DNA of 11,509 nucleotides, taken from positions 716,990-728,498 of the forward strand of contig MU646439.1 of assembly GCA_026770585.1 (NCBI GenBank), read 5' to 3'. Positions 6,501 through 9,947 of this stretch are shown here, piece after piece. The notes below the pieces were generated by a model. It was not told the origin of the DNA, made no database searches, and saw only the letters and a program-made list of their open reading frames with translations. The DNA is from Baffinella frigidus. Its lineage: Eukaryota; Cryptophyceae; Cryptomonadales; Baffinellaceae. The translations under genes and the position numbers were made by a program. Each line of letters opens with the position of its first letter. Within the stretch, counting starts at the first letter, position 1.

Positions 6501-8343
6501 CCCCCTGCACTCTTCCTCCCCGTCATCATCTTCCTCTTGTTGATTACTCCCGAGCCTCGATTTCTCTCGAGTCTGGAGGAATCGAAATGTGTCCCCCCGT
6601 ACGACCTTTTTTTTTGTCGAACGGGGGCCTCAACCCTGAACCCTGAACCCTGAACCCTGAACCCTGAACCCTGAACCCTTAACCCCAAACCCCAAACCCC
6701 AAACCCTAAACCCCAAACCCGAAACTCCCAACCAGGCGGCAGCGGGGAAGCGGGGGCGATCAAAGAAGATCGCACAGCTCGAGGGGGAGGAGGTAAACCC
6801 CAAACCCCAAACTCCAAACCCTACACCCTAAACCCTTGACCCTAATCTCTTAACCCTGATCCCTTAACCCTCACCTCCAGACCCTAAACCCCAAACCCTA
6901 AACCCCAATCCCTGAACCCCAAGCCCCAAACCCTAATCCGTAAACCCCAAACCCTAATCCCTAATTCATCCCTAATCCCTAATCCCTGAACCCTAAACCC
7001 GAACCAGGGCGAGGAGGGCGAGGAGGGTGGGGAGGGTGAGGGTGAGGAGGGTAAGGAGGGTGGGGAGGGCGCGGCGGAGGGGGAGAAGCCGGTCAACGGC
7101 GGGGATAACGTCAACCCCTAAACCCTAAACCCTGAACCTGAAACCTGAAACCCTGAACCTGAAACCCTGATCCCTAAACCTGAAACCTGAAACCTGAAAC
7201 CTGGAACCTGAAACCTGAAACCCTGAGAACCCCCTGCACCATAAACCCTAGCCCGAAACCCGAAACCCTGAACCAAAATAAACCATCTAAATCAATGAAC
7301 CGTAAATCAGGTGGGGTGGATCAAGGGGTGGAGCATCACGACGTGGGTCGTGTACATCCTCTTCGGCCCTATCCTCACGGTAACCCTATTCCCTAAATCC
7401 TGAACCCTGCACTCTGAAACCCGAAACCCGAAACCCGACACCCCGACCCCGAAACCCTCAACCGAAAGTCTAACTCCGAAACCCTGTACCCGAAACCCGA
7501 AGCCTTAAGCCCTGAAACCCTAAAACCCATCCTCACGGTCCTGCCCCCCGCCCCCCACCTTAGGGTCTGGGGTCTAAACTCTGAACCCCAAACCCTGAAT
7601 CCTGAACCTTAAAGGACGTGGGTCGTGTACATCCTCTTCGGCCCCATCCTCACGGTCCCGCCGCTCGCCCGCCACGCCCGCGAGCAGGGACCCCCGTCCT
7701 TTCAATTTTAGTCGAAGGTGGTGATGCTCTGACCCGAGGACTGGTGTGTGTAGTCAGGGAGTCTCTCTTTCGACACCAATCTCATATGGAAACACTGATG
7801 ATTTATAAACTGAATTTCAATCAAAATTACTACACGTTTGCTGTAATGCTGCTAGTAAAGATCGTTACGTGTAGTAGATTTCATCGGATCCAGTTTATAA
7901 ATCATAAGTGTTTGCGTATGAAGTCGTCCCTGCGTCCCTTCCCTGGTGTGGCGACCTGAACCTTGAACCCTGAACCCTGATTTTTTTTCAGGCGGGGGTG
8001 GTGGCGCTGGGGGCGCACTACACGGGGACGGTCGCGGCGGTGGTCATGGCGGTGTTCCTGGTTTGAACCCTACACCCGAAACCCGAAACCCGAAACCCGA
8101 AAACCTGAACGCTAAACCATAAACCCTGAACCCTGAACCCGAAACCTTCAATCCTAAACCCGAAACCCGAAACCCGAAACCCGAAACCCGAAACCCGAAA
8201 CCCGAAACCTTCAACCCTGAACCCTAAACCCGAAACCCGAAACCCGAAACCCGAAACCCGAAACCCTACACCCTCAACCCTCAACCCTCAACCAGGTCGG
8301 GATGGACATTGCGTCCTACTACTACTCGTGGTTCATGTGGTGA
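466..8343 (+). CDS. Gene A: multi-exon gene, 5' partial, unknown membrane-associated helical protein
   Basis: The minimal model joins 466-537, 1007-1078, 2237-2349, 2588-2630, 2767-2799, 3163-3213, 4129-4185, 4795-4866, 5172-5253, 5762-5808, 6089-6154, 6736-6792, 7008-7109, 7311-7379, 7992-8060 and 8296-8343. These sum to 1053 nt in one open frame. Phases agree at each junction, including a phase-2 intron (2349/2588, rebuilding a Trp codon) and a phase-1 intron (5253/5762, rebuilding a Glu codon). The product has a Gly/Ser-rich N-terminal part, an Ala/Lys/Glu-rich region suited to long helix or coiled coil, a basic KRGRSKK patch, a Gly/Glu acidic stretch, two hydrophobic segments and the C-terminus SYYYSWFMW. 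I do not recognise the family. The Ala/Lys/Glu composition loosely recalls LEA-like or coiled-coil membrane proteins, but no diagnostic motif is visible. The start codon is not seen. Several exons have neighbouring partial copies, so the real transcript may use other copies or several. Confidence 0.72.
559..722. repeat. 22-bp tandem repeat, about 7.5 copies
   Basis: Units start at 559, 581, 603, 625, 647, 669, 691 and 713 (partial). Each is close to CCTATGAACTCAATAGG plus AGTTT. Every unit carries a small inverted repeat (CCTAT ... ATAGG, 7-base loop). The array sits directly between the full exon at 466-537 and its 5'-truncated copy at 727-774, and it is not a heptamer repeat. It probably arose by local expansion at the duplication junction. 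Confidence 0.93.
727..774 (+). pseudogene. 5'-truncated copy of the 466-537 exon
   Basis: Sixteen codons read SLAALKSGHYLRDLPD and end at a donor-like GAT|gtaaac, matching the end of the first exon. The upstream third of the exon and any AG acceptor are missing, replaced by the 22-bp array. The frame is kept, so it could only be expressed if joined to another acceptor. It is most likely a non-functional duplicate. Confidence 0.7.
775..1004 (+). repeat. Heptamer intron repeat (CCCCAAA/CCCTAAA)
   Basis: This intron is made of C-strand telomere-like heptamers, with a homogeneous CCCCAAA run around 890-931. A short piece at about 833-851 (gcgatctcgaggag before gtacac) resembles the end of the exon copy just upstream and may be a further fragment. 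Confidence 0.75.
1007..1078 (+). CDS. Gene A exon 2 (24 codons)
   Basis: It lies between caccag and gtacca and translates VSGSDASGSLLGHKFTPP, then HPAAPE. Both borders are phase 0. The core SGS.ASGSLLGHKFTPP recurs at 1248-1308 with mostly silent or conservative changes, a sign of past coding constraint. The composition is Gly/Ser/Pro, so it is probably flexible. Confidence 0.7.
1104..1207. repeat. Dispersed repeat R1, copy 1
   Basis: About 105 bp starting at cacacagcgggcta and ending at gcctaccgtaggg is shared with 3233-3342. The copies agree over most of their length with a few indels. It contains an 11-bp hairpin (1161-1171 against 1182-1192, ATCCGTAGGGA). It lies between an exon and that exon's partial copy, as does the copy at 3233. 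Confidence 0.8.
1248..1308 (+). pseudogene. Partial copy of the 1007-1078 exon
   Basis: It translates SGSGASGSLLGHKFTPPNAV, like exon 2, but lacks an adjacent AG acceptor and runs past the expected donor without GT in the right place. Repeat R1 and related hairpin sequence separate it from the intact copy. Confidence 0.7.
1322..1399. repeat. 39-bp tandem duplication of a CCTACGG/CCGTAGG hairpin
   Basis: Units 1322-1360 and 1361-1399 both begin cctatgtccctacgg and end ccatg. Each unit folds back through ccctacgg against ccgtaggg (the second arm of unit 2 has one change). The same hairpin motif occurs at 1161-1207, about 3285-3342 and 9425-9457. Confidence 0.85.
1581..1751. mobile_element. Foldback MITE-like element, TA-flanked (family 1)
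   Basis: The ends are inverted repeats. GAGCGCTGTGCAGAGGAG near 1581 pairs with its complement ending at 1751, with 2 mismatches over about 26 bases, and pairing continues inward with interruptions (aaattggagccattttgtc against gacaaaatggctccaattt). TA lies on both sides (1579-1580 and 1752-1753), as expected of a TA target duplication. No transposase is encoded. It lies in the intron between exons 2 and 3 of gene A. TA duplication is typical of the Tc1/mariner group, but the family is not identified. Confidence 0.85.
1801..1926. mobile_element. Short foldback element, TA-flanked (family 2)
   Basis: CTACCACGCCAGAGT at 1798-1812 is a perfect inverted match to 1915-1929. TA at 1799-1800 and 1927-1928 could be the target duplication. 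Inside is a perfect 8-bp hairpin at 1873-1890 (ACCGTATC/GATACGGT). It is non-coding and sits 47 bp downstream of the previous foldback element. Confidence 0.7.
2035..2108 (+). pseudogene. Frame-broken copy of gene A exon 3
   Basis: It follows an acag acceptor and reads APGAIAEEVDGSL like the exon at 2237. It then carries a different, longer block (acgaaaccg in place of tctg) that shifts the frame before the shared tttcgtcgggcaa segment. It is therefore not a usable duplicate of the full exon. Confidence 0.75.
2237..2349 (+). CDS. Gene A exon 3 (113 nt)
   Basis: The acceptor is tgacag. The exon reads APGAIAEEVDGSLSVSSG, then KEMAGGALSGFGSS, then SEGEG, ending within a Trp codon at GGCTG|gttggg. 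The phase-2 end matches the next exon, which begins with one base completing TGG. Reading through instead reaches a stop at 2366-2368. The region is Gly/Ser-rich and acidic. The partial copy at 2035 supports the start boundary. Confidence 0.65.
2390..2584 (+). repeat. Heptamer intron repeat (CCCTGAA/CCCTAAA)
   Basis: This intron between exons 3 and 4 is nearly all CCCTGAA-type heptamers with occasional insertions and a C tract near 2524-2534. I see no other feature in it. Confidence 0.75.
2588..2630 (+). CDS. Gene A exon 4 (43 nt)
   Basis: It lies between aaccag and gtgacc. With the carried-over base it encodes LATAARIIQPGMKE after the shared Trp. A flanking run of CCCGAAA and CCCGGAA heptamers follows. 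It is the start of the Ala/Lys-rich helical part. Confidence 0.6.
2644..2736 (+). repeat. Homogenised CCCGAAA then CCCGGAA heptamer arrays
   Basis: CCCGAAA units run to about 2679 and switch to about eight near-perfect CCCGGAA units. This is an example of single-base variants of the heptamer being expanded in separate blocks. Confidence 0.85.
2767..2799 (+). CDS. Gene A exon 5 (11 codons)
   Basis: ATAVAKTVAKK lies between aaccag and gtaaaa, phase 0 at both ends. The start (ATAVA.K) resembles the next exon (ATSVAEKSK) and the later exon at 6089 (ATAVAAVEG), suggesting internal repeat history in the protein. Confidence 0.65.
2981..3031 (+). CDS. Gene A exon 6, copy a (17 codons, GC donor)
   Basis: ATSVAEKSKTVTQKMLK follows ccaccag. 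The 3' border is AAG|gcacaa, so use would need a GC-AG intron. The two later copies have GT at this point. It could be an alternative or additional in-frame exon, or a decayed duplicate. Confidence 0.5.
3050..3144. mobile_element. Partial foldback element of the CAGGGGTACCTCG family
   Basis: The left end CAGGGGTACCTCGCGCATAA is close to the terminal repeats at 8732 and 8961. The middle (ctaggcatgggcccactgtagggtcctagg) also matches their interiors. The right terminal repeat and TA flanks are missing. It lies between two near-identical copies of exon 6. Confidence 0.75.
3163..3213 (+). CDS. Gene A exon 6, copy b (17 codons, GT donor)
   Basis: It has the same 17 residues as copy a, with acceptor acccag and donor AAG|gtgcaa. 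It has the best borders of the three copies, so it is chosen for the minimal model. Confidence 0.6.
3233..3342. repeat. Dispersed repeat R1, copy 2
   Basis: It matches 1104-1207 and separates copies b and c of exon 6. It includes the CCGTAGG/CCTACGG hairpin motifs. Confidence 0.8.
3344..3388 (+). pseudogene. Exon 6, copy c, 5'-truncated
   Basis: It reads SVADKSKTVTQKMLK with donor AAG|gtgaaa. The first two codons are lost into repeat R1. A possible tag acceptor at 3340 lies in the repeat but would shift the start. A last fragment of the same exon (gaagatgctcaag, then gt) lies at 3486-3498. Confidence 0.6.
3540..3750 (+). repeat. Heptamer intron repeat with exon 7 fragment
   Basis: This is mostly CCCTGAA and CCCCAAA heptamers. 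At 3661-3672 gagatccccgac follows gcag and resembles the first 12 bases of exon 7, making it the shortest of three nested copies. Confidence 0.65.
3756..3801 (+). pseudogene. 3'-truncated copy of gene A exon 7
   Basis: It follows atcag and reads EIRDEASALAGEEKA, then runs into CACTAAA repeats and a stop where the intact copy continues KLIK. The intron end just before it (taacccccctgatcag) matches that before the intact exon, so the duplication included intron as well as exon sequence. Confidence 0.75.
3837..4090 (+). repeat. CCCTGAA heptamer array
   Basis: A long CCCTGAA run, homogeneous at about 3838-3955 with CCCCGAA variants, lies between truncated and intact exon 7. Nothing else is visible apart from a short non-repeat patch at 4021-4040. 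Confidence 0.8.
4129..4185 (+). CDS. Gene A exon 7 (19 codons)
   Basis: EIRDEASALAGEEKAKLIK lies between ctactcag and gtctct, phase 0. It is charged and helix-favouring. The truncated copy at 3756 differs by a silent third-position change, consistent with coding origin. Confidence 0.7.
4275..4460. mobile_element. Foldback element in the exon 7-8 intron
   Basis: The left arm 4275-4311 (ACCCACACGAGGC...GCGAACAGAATAAA) pairs with the right arm 4427-4460 with one small indel. The interior is AT-richer than its surroundings and contains aattactacacacgtttac, close to aattactacacgtttgc inside the foldback at 7783-7920, so the two may be related. There is no coding capacity, and TA flanks are not evident. 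Confidence 0.8.
4480..4533 (+). pseudogene. 3'-truncated copy of gene A exon 8
   Basis: It follows gagcag and reads VRREEAAIKVADKRTTLN, then ACC TGA. The last six codons of the intact exon (AAALEK) are missing, and heptamer repeat begins at the break. It lies 20 bp after a foldback element. Confidence 0.75.
4535..4780 (+). repeat. Heptamer intron repeat (CCCTAAA)
   Basis: It separates truncated and intact exon 8. It includes near-perfect CCCTAAA copies at about 4651-4687 and a C tract near 4734-4743. No other feature is seen. Confidence 0.75.
4795..4866 (+). CDS. Gene A exon 8 (24 codons)
   Basis: The acceptor is gaacag and the donor GAG AAG|gtgcgg. It reads VRREEAAIKVADKRTTLN, then AAALEK. 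It is strongly charged and helical in composition. It is 24 codons long, like the exons at 466 and 1007. Confidence 0.72.
5006..5038 (+). pseudogene. 3'-truncated copy of gene A exon 9
   Basis: It follows gtgcag and reads DVEKTWDTVEK. After this it falls into C-rich repeats and a stop, where the intact exon continues RIATQEA. The unique-looking stretch 4867-5005 before it has no recognised feature except a short G-strand telomere-like piece at about 4882-4905. Confidence 0.72.
5088..5123 (+). repeat. CCCTACA heptamer array
   Basis: About five tandem CCCTACA units sit between truncated and intact exon 9, another homogenised heptamer variant. Confidence 0.85.
5172..5253 (+). CDS. Gene A exon 9 (82 nt)
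   Basis: A pyrimidine-rich acceptor (ctttcttgcag) precedes DVEKTWNTVEKRIATQEA, then TAKEESASA, ending one base into a codon at GCAG|gttacg. Phase 1 matches the AG that opens exon 10. The exon is charged and coiled-coil-like. The intron start gttacgagcc recurs after other exon ends. Confidence 0.72.
5410..5441 (+). pseudogene. Copy of exon 9 end inside the foldback
   Basis: It reads AAAKEESASA with the same GCAG|gttacgagcc border as exon 9. It is preceded by sequence resembling exon 10 (gaggcgcaagaggcg). No AG acceptor is adjacent. Confidence 0.6.
5500..5522 (+). pseudogene. Second, diverged copy of exon 9 end
   Basis: It reads AKEESVSE followed by the gttacgagcc border, with more substitutions than the previous copy. 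Confidence 0.5.
5653..5673 (+). CDS. Possible 21-nt microexon of gene A
   Basis: It lies between gtgcgcag and gttgcg. With phase 1 on both sides it would add ERKEASA in frame between exons 9 and 10. It looks like a hybrid of the start of exon 10 (agcggaaagag) and the end of exon 9 (gcatccgcag). It could be a real cassette or a duplication scar. Confidence 0.35.
5762..5808 (+). CDS. Gene A exon 10 (47 nt, GC donor)
   Basis: It follows gtacgcag. With one carried base it reads ERKEAAAEKSEEAAVK. The natural border AAG|gcaacc implies a GC-AG intron. An alternative GT donor lies 6 nt earlier (GCT|gtgaag) and would drop two residues and keep phase. Confidence 0.6.
5884..6027 (+). repeat. CCCCACA heptamer array
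   Basis: About twenty tandem CCCCACA units (some shifted by single-base slips) fill most of the intron between exons 10 and 11. The long open frames over it on both strands are low-complexity artefacts. Confidence 0.92.
6089..6154 (+). CDS. Gene A exon 11 (22 codons)
   Basis: The acceptor is caacag and the donor CTC CAG|gttacg. It reads ATAVAAVEGRGARSK, then HAIHRLQ, phase 0. It is basic. Two further partial copies lie at 6294 and 6471. Confidence 0.65.
6171..6290. repeat. AT-richer inserted segment with hairpin and direct repeats
   Basis: It contains gcaacgaaaatcac twice (6178-6191, 6206-6219) and a perfect hairpin TTATAGT-ggt-ACTATAA (6231-6247). A weak wider foldback (aaaatcacaa against ttgtggcaattttt) surrounds the hairpin. 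It separates exon 11 from its defective copy and may be a degenerate mobile element. Confidence 0.55.
6294..6354 (+). pseudogene. Defective copy of gene A exon 11
   Basis: The match starts at gcggccgtcgagggcaag. A 5-base addition (ctcga) breaks the frame before cacgcgatccaccgcctgcag, and the donor is changed from GT to CT (cttacgagcc). Confidence 0.72.
6471..6492 (+). pseudogene. 5'-truncated copy of exon 11 end
   Basis: After tttag the sequence gtacgcgatccaccgcctgcag, then gttacgagcc, repeats the last seven codons (AIHRLQ end) of exon 11. The borders could still be spliced, but with a shifted entry phase. Confidence 0.5.
6630..6728 (+). repeat. CCCTGAA and CCCCAAA heptamer arrays
   Basis: CCCTGAA units are followed by CCCCAAA units directly before the exon 12 acceptor. 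The preceding 6493-6629 is non-repeat intron with no recognised feature. Confidence 0.85.
6736..6792 (+). CDS. Gene A exon 12 (19 codons)
   Basis: AAAGKRGRSKKIAQLEGEE lies between aaccag and gtaaac, phase 0. The basic cluster KRGRSKK could be a nucleic-acid, lipid-headgroup or targeting patch; which one cannot be told. Confidence 0.72.
6797..7001 (+). repeat. Heptamer intron repeat
   Basis: CCCCAAA, CCCTAAA and CCCTAAT heptamers make up the intron between exons 12 and 13. No other feature is seen. Confidence 0.8.
7008..7109 (+). CDS. Gene A exon 13 (34 codons), acidic Gly/Glu linker
   Basis: The acceptor is gaaccag. It reads GEEGEEGGEGEGEEGKEGGE, then GAAEGEKPVNGGDN, with donor AAC|gtcaac. 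Reading through meets TAA at 7119, so it could be a terminal exon in an alternative transcript. It is a disordered acidic linker just before the hydrophobic segments. Confidence 0.65.
7124..7302 (+). repeat. CCTGAAA-type heptamer intron repeat
   Basis: It includes a homogeneous CCTGAAA run around 7135-7224, a variant not prominent elsewhere. It lies between exons 13 and 14. Confidence 0.8.
7311..7379 (+). CDS. Gene A exon 14, first hydrophobic segment
   Basis: The acceptor is aaatcag and the donor ACG|gtaacc. It reads VGWIKGWSI, then TTWVVYILFGPILT. The stretch from TTW to ILT is long and hydrophobic enough for a membrane helix. A copy at 7615 extends past this donor. Confidence 0.7.
7526..7540 (+). 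pseudogene. Fragment of the exon 14 end
   Basis: cccatcctcacggtc repeats the last bases and donor of exon 14, followed by a C-rich run. It is one of three copies of this boundary. Confidence 0.5.
7615..7690 (+). pseudogene. 5'-truncated, 3'-extended copy of exon 14
   Basis: It reads TWVVYILFGPILT and continues in frame as VPPLARHAREQ up to gagcag at about 7687, where no GT follows. It lacks an AG acceptor. The extension may be the remnant of the original exon 3' part that the intact copy has lost to a new donor, or read-through of intron. Confidence 0.5.
7783..7920. mobile_element. AT-rich foldback element in the exon 14-15 intron
   Basis: The arms are CATATGGAAACACTGATG to the left and the complementary ..CATAAGTGTTTGCGTATG to the right. 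They include a perfect GATTTATAAACTG pairing (from about 7799 and ending at about 7904) and a further ACTACACGT pairing inside. It is non-coding and resembles 4275-4460 in its interior. Confidence 0.8.
7992..8060 (+). CDS. Gene A exon 15, second hydrophobic segment
   Basis: This is the best acceptor in the window (eight T, then CAG). It reads AGVVALGAHYTG, then TVAAVVMAVFL, with donor CTG|gtttga. The TVAAVVMAVFL part, continued by the next exon, should span a membrane. Confidence 0.72.
8082..8292 (+). repeat. CCCGAAA heptamer arrays, last intron of gene A
   Basis: CCCGAAA runs occur at about 8085-8103, 8157-8207 and 8227-8263, with CCCTGAA and CCCTCAA between them. These are the last heptamers before the intergenic region. 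Confidence 0.9.
8296..8343 (+). CDS. Gene A terminal exon
   Basis: The acceptor is caaccag. It reads VGMDIASYYYSWFMW and then TGA at 8341-8343, in phase with exon 15. The aromatic end is typical of an interfacial membrane-protein tail. The stop lies within a 21-bp degenerate tandem repeat. Confidence 0.7.
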   Translation, partial: VGMDIASYYYSWFMW

Positions 8344-8397
8344 TGACTTCATCGTTTGTGGTGATGATTTCGTCGTTCGTAGAGATGAGTTCGTTCG
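8338..8397. repeat. About 20-bp degenerate tandem repeat over the gene A stop
   Basis: Units 8338-8358, 8359-8379 and 8380-8397 share tggtgatgattTCRTCGTTYG. Only the first unit's TGA is the gene A stop. Confidence 0.65.
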
Positions 8398-8399
8398 TG

Positions 8400-8402
<3 letters not shown>

Positions 8403-8442
<40 letters not shown>
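8403..8442. repeat. (AG)20 microsatellite
   Basis: A perfect AG dinucleotide run of about 40 nt lies in the gene A 3' flank. The Arg/Glu and Ser/Leu open frames across it are artefacts. Confidence 0.95.
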
Positions 8443-8443
<1 letters not shown>

Positions 8444-8449
<6 letters not shown>

Positions 8450-8700
8450 CGGAGGGGGGGTGCGTGTGGGGGGGGCGGGCGGGAAATATATCGTTTTTAC
8501 GCTTCTGTGGTGTGTCAGGCTGCCATCGCAACGGTTCGTGCCAAACGTGTTTTCAAGGTACAGATGAAACATTATTGCGCCCAGGAATGGCTCAAAGGGC
8601 TGGACTTTGGGGTGCTTCCCCGGGTAGAGTCAACTTTATTCTTGCATGGACTCAACAATGAAAATCTCCCTTCTGGCCTGGCATGGCGATTCGAAGGCGA
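8444..8700. other. Unassigned intergenic or 3'-UTR sequence
   Basis: The base composition is mixed, with no heptamers. I see no convincing exon. It probably includes 3'-UTR of gene A and possibly the original 3' flank of gene B. Confidence 0.5.
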
Positions 8701-8730
8701 TTAGAAGGTAGAGGCAATGACAAAAGCGGT
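8701..8730 (-). pseudogene. Copy of the 3' end of gene B's terminal exon
   Basis: On the - strand it reads TAFVIAS-TF and then TAA, against TAFVIAATLF and TAA at the gene B stop. It ends abruptly at the TA-flanked foldback beginning at 8732. It could be the older 3' end of gene B, displaced by the insertions between 8731 and 9947. Confidence 0.65.
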
Positions 8731-8731
8731 A

Positions 8732-8848
8732 CAGGGGTACCTCGCTCATAAGAAACGTCCACCCCCCTAGGACCACCATAGGGCCCTAGGCATAGGCCTA
8801 CTGCAGGGTCCTAGGGGGTGGCGGTTTCTTATGAGCGAGGTACCCCTG
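8732..8848. mobile_element. TA-flanked foldback MITE, CAGGGGTACCTCG family, copy 1
   Basis: The terminal inverted repeats are perfect for 25 bp, starting CAGGGGTACCTCGCTCATAA, with TA at 8730-8731 and 8849-8850. The interior is palindromic (ctaggaccacc, gggccctagg, ggcctactgcagg). There is no coding capacity. TA duplication together with a CAG...TACCTCG terminus recalls pogo/Tigger-type Tc1/mariner ends; this assignment is inference. Confidence 0.9.
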
Positions 8849-8850
8849 TA

Positions 8851-8958
8851 TGAGCGAGGTACACCTATCATACGTGCAGGGTCCTAGGGAAACAAGGGTT
8901 CCTCGAAATTAGGGACTCGCGCCGCCCTAGAGTCCTACAGTAGGCCTATGCCTGTGGG
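8851..8958. repeat. Decayed fragments of the same MITE family
   Basis: tgagcgaggtacacct directly after copy 1 repeats its right end. ctagagtcctacagtaggcctatgcc near 8930-8952 matches family interiors. Together they look like a diverged, partly deleted copy. Confidence 0.55.
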
Positions 8959-8960
8959 TA

Positions 8961-9121
8961 CAGGGGTACCTCGCTCATAAGAAAACGCTCCCCCCTAGGG
9001 ACCCCCATAGGGCCCTACTGTAGGGTCCTAGGGGGGGGGCGTTTTCTTATGAGCGAGGTACCCCTGGCCCTACTGTAGGGTCCTAGGGGGGGGGCGTTTT
9101 CTTATGAGCGAGGTACCCCTG
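8961..9121. mobile_element. TA-flanked MITE, copy 2, with internal 55-bp tandem duplication
   Basis: The perfect 28-bp terminal repeats are 8961-8988 and 9039-9066. The right 55 bp (9012-9066) is then repeated identically at 9067-9121. TA precedes 8961 and follows 9121. The identity of the two halves means the duplication is recent relative to the rest of the region, or is an assembly error. Confidence 0.9.
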
Positions 9122-9123
9122 TA

Positions 9124-9370
9124 GGGTGCATTGGAAGAGCGTGGATTTAGTGGGCAACTTCGACGAACAAGTAGGCCTATGTTTTTTTACTCCCACGCGT
9201 TTCCGTAGACTAATCCGAGCGTTGTGCCGCAGGGGGCGGGGGCTGGAGCCAATGTGGTAGGACGTGGCCAAAGCGAACTTCCAAGTTACAAGATGCGAAC
9301 TTCTAGATGGAGTCTGATAGACACTTTTGGGCAAGTAGTGTTTTAGATTAAATTTTTGCAGTACAAATCA
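9124..9370. other. Intergenic stretch without recognised features
   Basis: The composition is mixed and there are no heptamers. An 83-codon open frame on the - strand overlaps the MITE and has no recognisable protein features, so I do not call a gene. Confidence 0.5.
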
Positions 9371-9374
9371 TGCT

Positions 9375-9492
9375 GATATCCTAGCCAATTCTTGGTGGCT
9401 CAGCCACCAATAATACGATTGGTATTCCGTAGGGACATAAGGTCGTTCCTACGGATATCCTAACTGATTCTTGGTGGCTCAGCCACTCATAA
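9375..9492. repeat. Direct repeat pair flanking a CCGTAGGGA hairpin
   Basis: The gatatccta...attcttggtggctcagccac blocks at 9375-9413 and 9453-9492 are near-identical. The first contains a perfect 9-bp hairpin TTGGTGGCT-c-AGCCACCAA (9392-9410). Between them, attccgtaggga ... ttcctacggat folds back and links to the R1-type hairpins in gene A introns. Confidence 0.8.
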
Positions 9493-9593
9493 CCCCTTCG
9501 TAGCCCGTGTGCCTAGGGTCCATTAGTGTGGAAAGGAGGGTAGGATTGGGACCTCCGCCCCTGGACCCAGATCCCAGGTTATGTACCCTCCTA

Positions 9594-9797
9594 CAGGGGT
9601 ACCTCGCTCATGAGGAACCGCCGCCCGCTAGGACCCTGCAGTAGGCCTATGCCTCGGGTCCTGTGGTGGTCCTAGAGGGGCGGTGGTATCTTATCCCTTA
9701 AGTGGCGAGTAGGCTGATACGCCCTACGGTAGGGCCCTAGGACCTGCCTAGGGCGAGTTAGGGTGAATATTCGCCCGTCCGCCACTTAAGGGATAAG
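9594..9797. mobile_element. Chimeric or nested foldback elements
   Basis: The left end CAGGGGTACCTCGCTCATGA at 9594 is preceded by TA and belongs to the CAGGGG family, but its expected right end is absent. Instead cttatcccttaagtggcg (9690-9707) pairs perfectly with 9780-9797, defining a second foldback about 108 bp long. This looks like insertion of, or recombination with, another family. Confidence 0.75.
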
Positions 9798-9801
9798 CCG
9801 C

Positions 9802-9944
9802 AATTTCATCTCGGGACATACCAGAATCTGTCCTGATTTATGCTATTTTAAGCCTCGATTTTGTGCCTAAAATAGCATATCCACCCTTATCTTCGGCGTC
9901 GGAAGCCTAAAATAGCAGGACAGATTCTGTCGTGTCTCGAAATT
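9802..9944. mobile_element. Nested foldback element next to the gene B stop
   Basis: The outer arms aatttc..cgggaca..cagaatctgtcctg (9802-9835) and 9916-9944 pair with a few mismatches and a perfect 14-bp core. An inner pair tgctatttta / taaaatagca lies within. It ends three bases from the gene B stop codon. Confidence 0.85.
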
Positions 9945-9947
9945 AAA

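Noticed and set aside
2520-8284. Long open frames rich in GFRV/GFGFRVSG or in NPKP/TPHP
   Set aside because: They are translations of heptamer arrays on one strand or the other. A seven-base unit gives a 7-residue peptide repeat in any open frame, so their openness reflects lack of stops in the unit, not coding.
8309-8704. 131-codon + strand open frame across the AG microsatellite
   Set aside because: It overlaps the gene A terminal exon in another frame, and its Arg/Glu run is the (AG)n repeat. The rest shows no domain or coding signal.
9083-9334. 83-codon - strand open frame
   Set aside because: It starts in non-repeat sequence and ends within the right end of a MITE. No splice-supported neighbours or recognisable motifs.
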